Positions 61,994 through 64,000 of a DNA stretch of 64,000 bases are shown here, piece by piece; positions within the stretch are counted from its first letter, which is position 1; each line of letters begins with the position of its first letter. A model generated the notes under the pieces. That model was not told the DNA's origin. It searched no databases and worked only from the letters and a program-made list of their open reading frames with translations. This stretch comes from Emiliania huxleyi CCMP1516. Lineage: Eukaryota; Haptophyta; Isochrysidales; Noelaerhabdaceae. Both the position numbers and the translations under genes were made by a program. Location of the stretch: positions 1 through 64,000 of the forward strand of contig NW_005200081.1 in NCBI RefSeq assembly GCF_000372725.1. Direction: 5' to 3'.

Positions 61994-63537
61994 CGGGGCG
62001 TGTGGCGGGTGTGTGCGAGGCACCTGCCGGCGCAGCAGAAGGAAGCCAGAGTCGCCGATGTTTGCCGCGCGGAGCTCTGTCTTGTGCGGGTCGAGTGAGA
62101 CGAGGCAGGCGGTGGAGGAGCCTAGGAGGGGAGGCTCCGAAGGCTCTTGGGAAGGCTCTGGGGGGAGGGGGAGGCGAGGGCGGCGGCATTGGAGAGGGGC
62201 CGATGAGGCGCGAGAGTTGCATCTTGTGCCACGCGTCGAGGAGGACCTTGGCTGGGTCCAGCTCCTCTTCGCGCTTGAGCTTGGTGCACCTGTGGTACAG
62301 GACCGCATGTGCTGCCGTGCTCACGTCGACTGGCCAGGAGCCCCTCCTCCCGCTGGAGCGAGGCGCACGAGTTTCGCGACGCAAACATCAGACCGCGCGC
62401 ATAGGCGGCGGGGTCGATGCCGCCCTCCCACCAGGAGCCGACCCCGTCGGCGACCCCAATCATGTGCGGCCTACAGGAGCCTTCTTGGAACCTTCTTGGA
62501 ACCTTCCTGTAGAGTCGGCGACTCCAATCATGTGCGGCCCGAGGAGGAAAGCGTCCTCGCCACCGCTCTCTGTCTTGGCCGGGTGGGGCAGCAGCGCGAC
62601 CGCCGAGTAGAGCTGCAGCGCCGCCTCGGCCGCGAGCCCGCTGCCTACAGGACGGTTCCAAGAAGGTTCCAAGAAGGTTCCTGCAGCAGCGCCGCCTCGG
62701 CCCGCGAGCCCGCTGCCGCGCGTCAGCTTGGTGCCGATCGGGACGCCCTTGCGCGGCATCACGGTCTGCACAAAGTCGGACTTGGCCGAGGTGCTCGCAT
62801 TTCGCTGCAGGTGAATGTACTTTGCAATGTCCTTCGGGTTGAGGATGCCGAGCAGCGTCGAGCCGGCGAGCACCGGAATGTGCCGCCGGCCAGAGAGCGC
62901 CATCAGCGAGCGAACTTCGTCGAGCGTGTCGCTCGGGGAGAGGTAGACGAGGTCCTTCGCCGGCGTCATCACCGAAGAGACGGGAACGTTCCACCCCTCC
63001 GGCGTCGCGCCGGGCCGGCTCTTGTCGCCGTGCCTGCACCGCGGCCCACCGGAGTGTCAGCAGGAGGCCGCCGTGAGGGTGGTCGGGTTGGGCCTTGCCT
63101 GGCGATGCAGCGCAGGCAGTCCCGCGGCGTGAGGAAGCCAGCGACACGGTCGTGCGCGTCGCGCACGACGAAGCTGCCGATCTTCTCGTCCACCTGGTGG
63201 CACGCGGAGCGGTCGGTTCCATCTCGGCCGCATCTCGCGCCAGAGAGATCCACGGTCTCACCATGCGGTGAATGGCCGCAGAAATGGGCTCGCCCTCGCC
63301 GATGGACGCGCGCAGCGGGTCGTCCATCGTGTAGCGAGCGCCCGACACGGACCGCAGGATGTCCAGAGCTGTCACGACGCCTGAGCTGGGCCCGCCGCTG
63401 GCGTCGCAGAGCAGCCGGCGCTGCGCCGCCACGGCCGGCACGGACCGCGCGGTGCGAGCTGCCAGGGCTAGGAGCGGCGGCGATCTAGCGCTTCGCGCTG
63501 AGGCTCGCGAGAGGGAACGCGCATACATCGACAGCAT
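60258..63537 (-). CDS. CBS-pair plus PP2C (PTC7-like) protein phosphatase fusion
   Basis: Exons: 63537-63262, 63193-63099, 63033-62717, 62644-62539, 62470 to about 62355, about 62275-62201, 62121-62024, 61398-61255, 61119-61072, 60987-60820, 60745-60638 and 60491-60258. The basic N-terminus (MYARSLSRASARSARSPPLL) looks like an organelle presequence. Two CBS motifs follow: VDEKIGSFVVRDAHDRVAGF, and SVMTPAKDLVYLSPSDTLDE with RRHIPVLAGSTLLGILNPKD. The phosphatase part has ESGGEDAFLL, GVADGVGSWW, SSTACLVSLD, NIGDSGFLL, AFNTPYQLG, ATDGLFDNVDEE and GRPDDITVLVSHI. These are the metal-binding Asp motifs of the PTC7 branch, which acts in mitochondria or plastids. CBS pairs usually sense adenylates. 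The exon 5/6 junction is unresolved. Introns: six GC, three GT and one GA-like. Confidence 0.85.
60490..60638 (-). repeat. 24-base exon edge x3 separated by telomere-like tracts
   Basis: The reverse-strand sequence encoding VLVSHILD appears at about 60468-60491, 60545-60568 and 60614-60637. Copies are separated by ctaaccc/cccgaacc repeats ending in ctag acceptors. Confidence 0.92.
61376..61895 (-). repeat. 60-bp tandem array of a phosphatase exon edge, nine copies
   Basis: Copies start at 61376 and every 60 bp to 61856. On the coding strand each has an atctcgccag acceptor, gcggggtcgagctcgatggt exon-edge sequence, then catatctcccc trimers. The exon-proximal copy leads into exon 61398-61255. 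Confidence 0.95.
62461..62717 (-). repeat. two short introns flanked by duplicated exon edges
   Basis: Intron 62471-62538 lies between copies of gccgcacatgattgg.gtcgc. Intron 62645-62716 lies between copies of gcagcgggctcgcgg followed by ccgaggcggcgctgc. Both interiors are ggttcc.agaa undecamers. Confidence 0.9.
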
Positions 63538-64000
63538 CAGCGTCGTATCTGCGAGGGCTTCAGGCCCTGGCGAGTAGAGATCACGCCTCACTGCTTTTCG
63601 CTGCGCATGCTCGAGCCGGGGGGCTTGTGTGCTGTGAATACCCCGTGAATACCTGTCGTTGCTGTCTATCCCTTTCTCGACTGTCTGAGCTTGTGCGTCT
63701 TGGGTCCGTGGTTGTCTTTTTGTGTGAATACCCCGTGTTGCATGACTGTCTCTGTGCGATTTCGGGCCCGGGGTTGTGCGTTTATGTGAATAGCAGGTGT
63801 GGTCTCTACTCGAGTACTCGCAAGGCTTCAGGCCGGTCAAAACGAGAAAAAAATTCGGCGAGCAGTTTGTTTTTCGCTTGAGATCTCGGTCGCTAGGCTC
63901 ACTCGAGGCGGCGGCAGACAGAGACAGCTGGCCGCCCATGGCGCAAAGGCTGACTGGGATCACAGTACTTGCGGAATGAGTGATCTCGGATTTATTTCTT
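63538..64000. other. upstream flank of the CBS-PP2C gene
   Basis: Contains tctcgactgtctgagcttgt with gcgtcttgggtccg (about 63674-63708), repeated from about 26286, and gtgaataccccgtg repeats (63636, 63723). No gene is recognised. Confidence 0.45.

Noticed and set aside
61018-62610. Long plus- and minus-strand repeat proteins (WGDMWLDHRARPRLARYGEI and others)
   Set aside because: Products of the 60-bp array, which is open in most frames; only the exon-proximal copy belongs to the phosphatase.
1-64000. tRNA, rRNA or spliceosomal RNA genes
   Set aside because: I looked for T-loop, U2, U6 and rRNA core motifs on both strands and saw none convincing; a covariance-model scan would be needed to exclude them.

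Overview
This is a GC-rich eukaryotic nuclear window with intron-containing genes. It most likely comes from a secondary-plastid alga, with a haptophyte as my best guess. The evidence is: several SPPPP-rich secreted or membrane proteins; a signal peptide followed by Phe at the start of a plastid-type presequence (26356); a signal-plus-twin-arginine lumen targeting leader (54423); TTAGGG-type telomere-like tracts; and many low-complexity introns. The lineage is inference, because no rRNA or organelle marker is present. One 100-N assembly gap lies at 52072-52171.

Layout. 403-10147 (+): a giant two-membrane-anchor repeat protein, then a SET-domain methyltransferase. 10409-18513 (mostly -): a NOSIP homologue, an armadillo-repeat protein, a small membrane protein (+) and a REX1-B-like protein. 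18853-28372: a cysteine-rich proline-rich secreted protein (+), a HEAT-like membrane protein (-), a divergent pair (hypothetical -, DUF4291 +), an EGF plus GH43-like propeller protein (-) and a plastid-targeted membrane protein (+). 28802-42086 is repeat-rich and holds two copies of a TIR element (one with a nested insertion), a 345-bp inverted-repeat pair, several dispersed repeat families and a broken gene. Two intact genes lie inside it: a RING-CH membrane E3 ligase (30774) and a GMC oxidoreductase (33667, -). 42268-50632: a JmjC protein (-) and a protein kinase (+). 52172-58290 (-): a proline-rich secreted protein cut by the gap, a thylakoid-lumen protein and an NHL-like propeller. 59222-63537: a hypothetical protein (+) and a CBS-PP2C fusion (-).

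The most unusual feature is gene structure. When exons are placed by protein homology and reading frame, about 51 introns can be positioned. Roughly 29 begin with GC, 19 with GT and about 3 with GA; all end in AG. In many cases the first bases of the intron duplicate the first bases of the next exon, from a 4-9 base echo up to direct repeats of 22-31 bases. In four places the exon-edge plus intron unit has been amplified in tandem: 63 bp x10 in the kinase, 60 bp x9 and a 24-base edge x3 in the phosphatase, and 71 bp x3 in the plastid protein. Intron interiors are often telomere-like (TTAGGG/TTCGGG), decamer or undecamer repeats. This looks like intron birth or expansion by local tandem duplication, caught at several stages.

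The genes do not form one pathway. The recurring themes are cell-surface proline-rich proteins, plastid proteins and signalling enzymes (kinase, phosphatase, E3 ligase, SET and JmjC). All splice sites were placed by eye and no transcript data were available.
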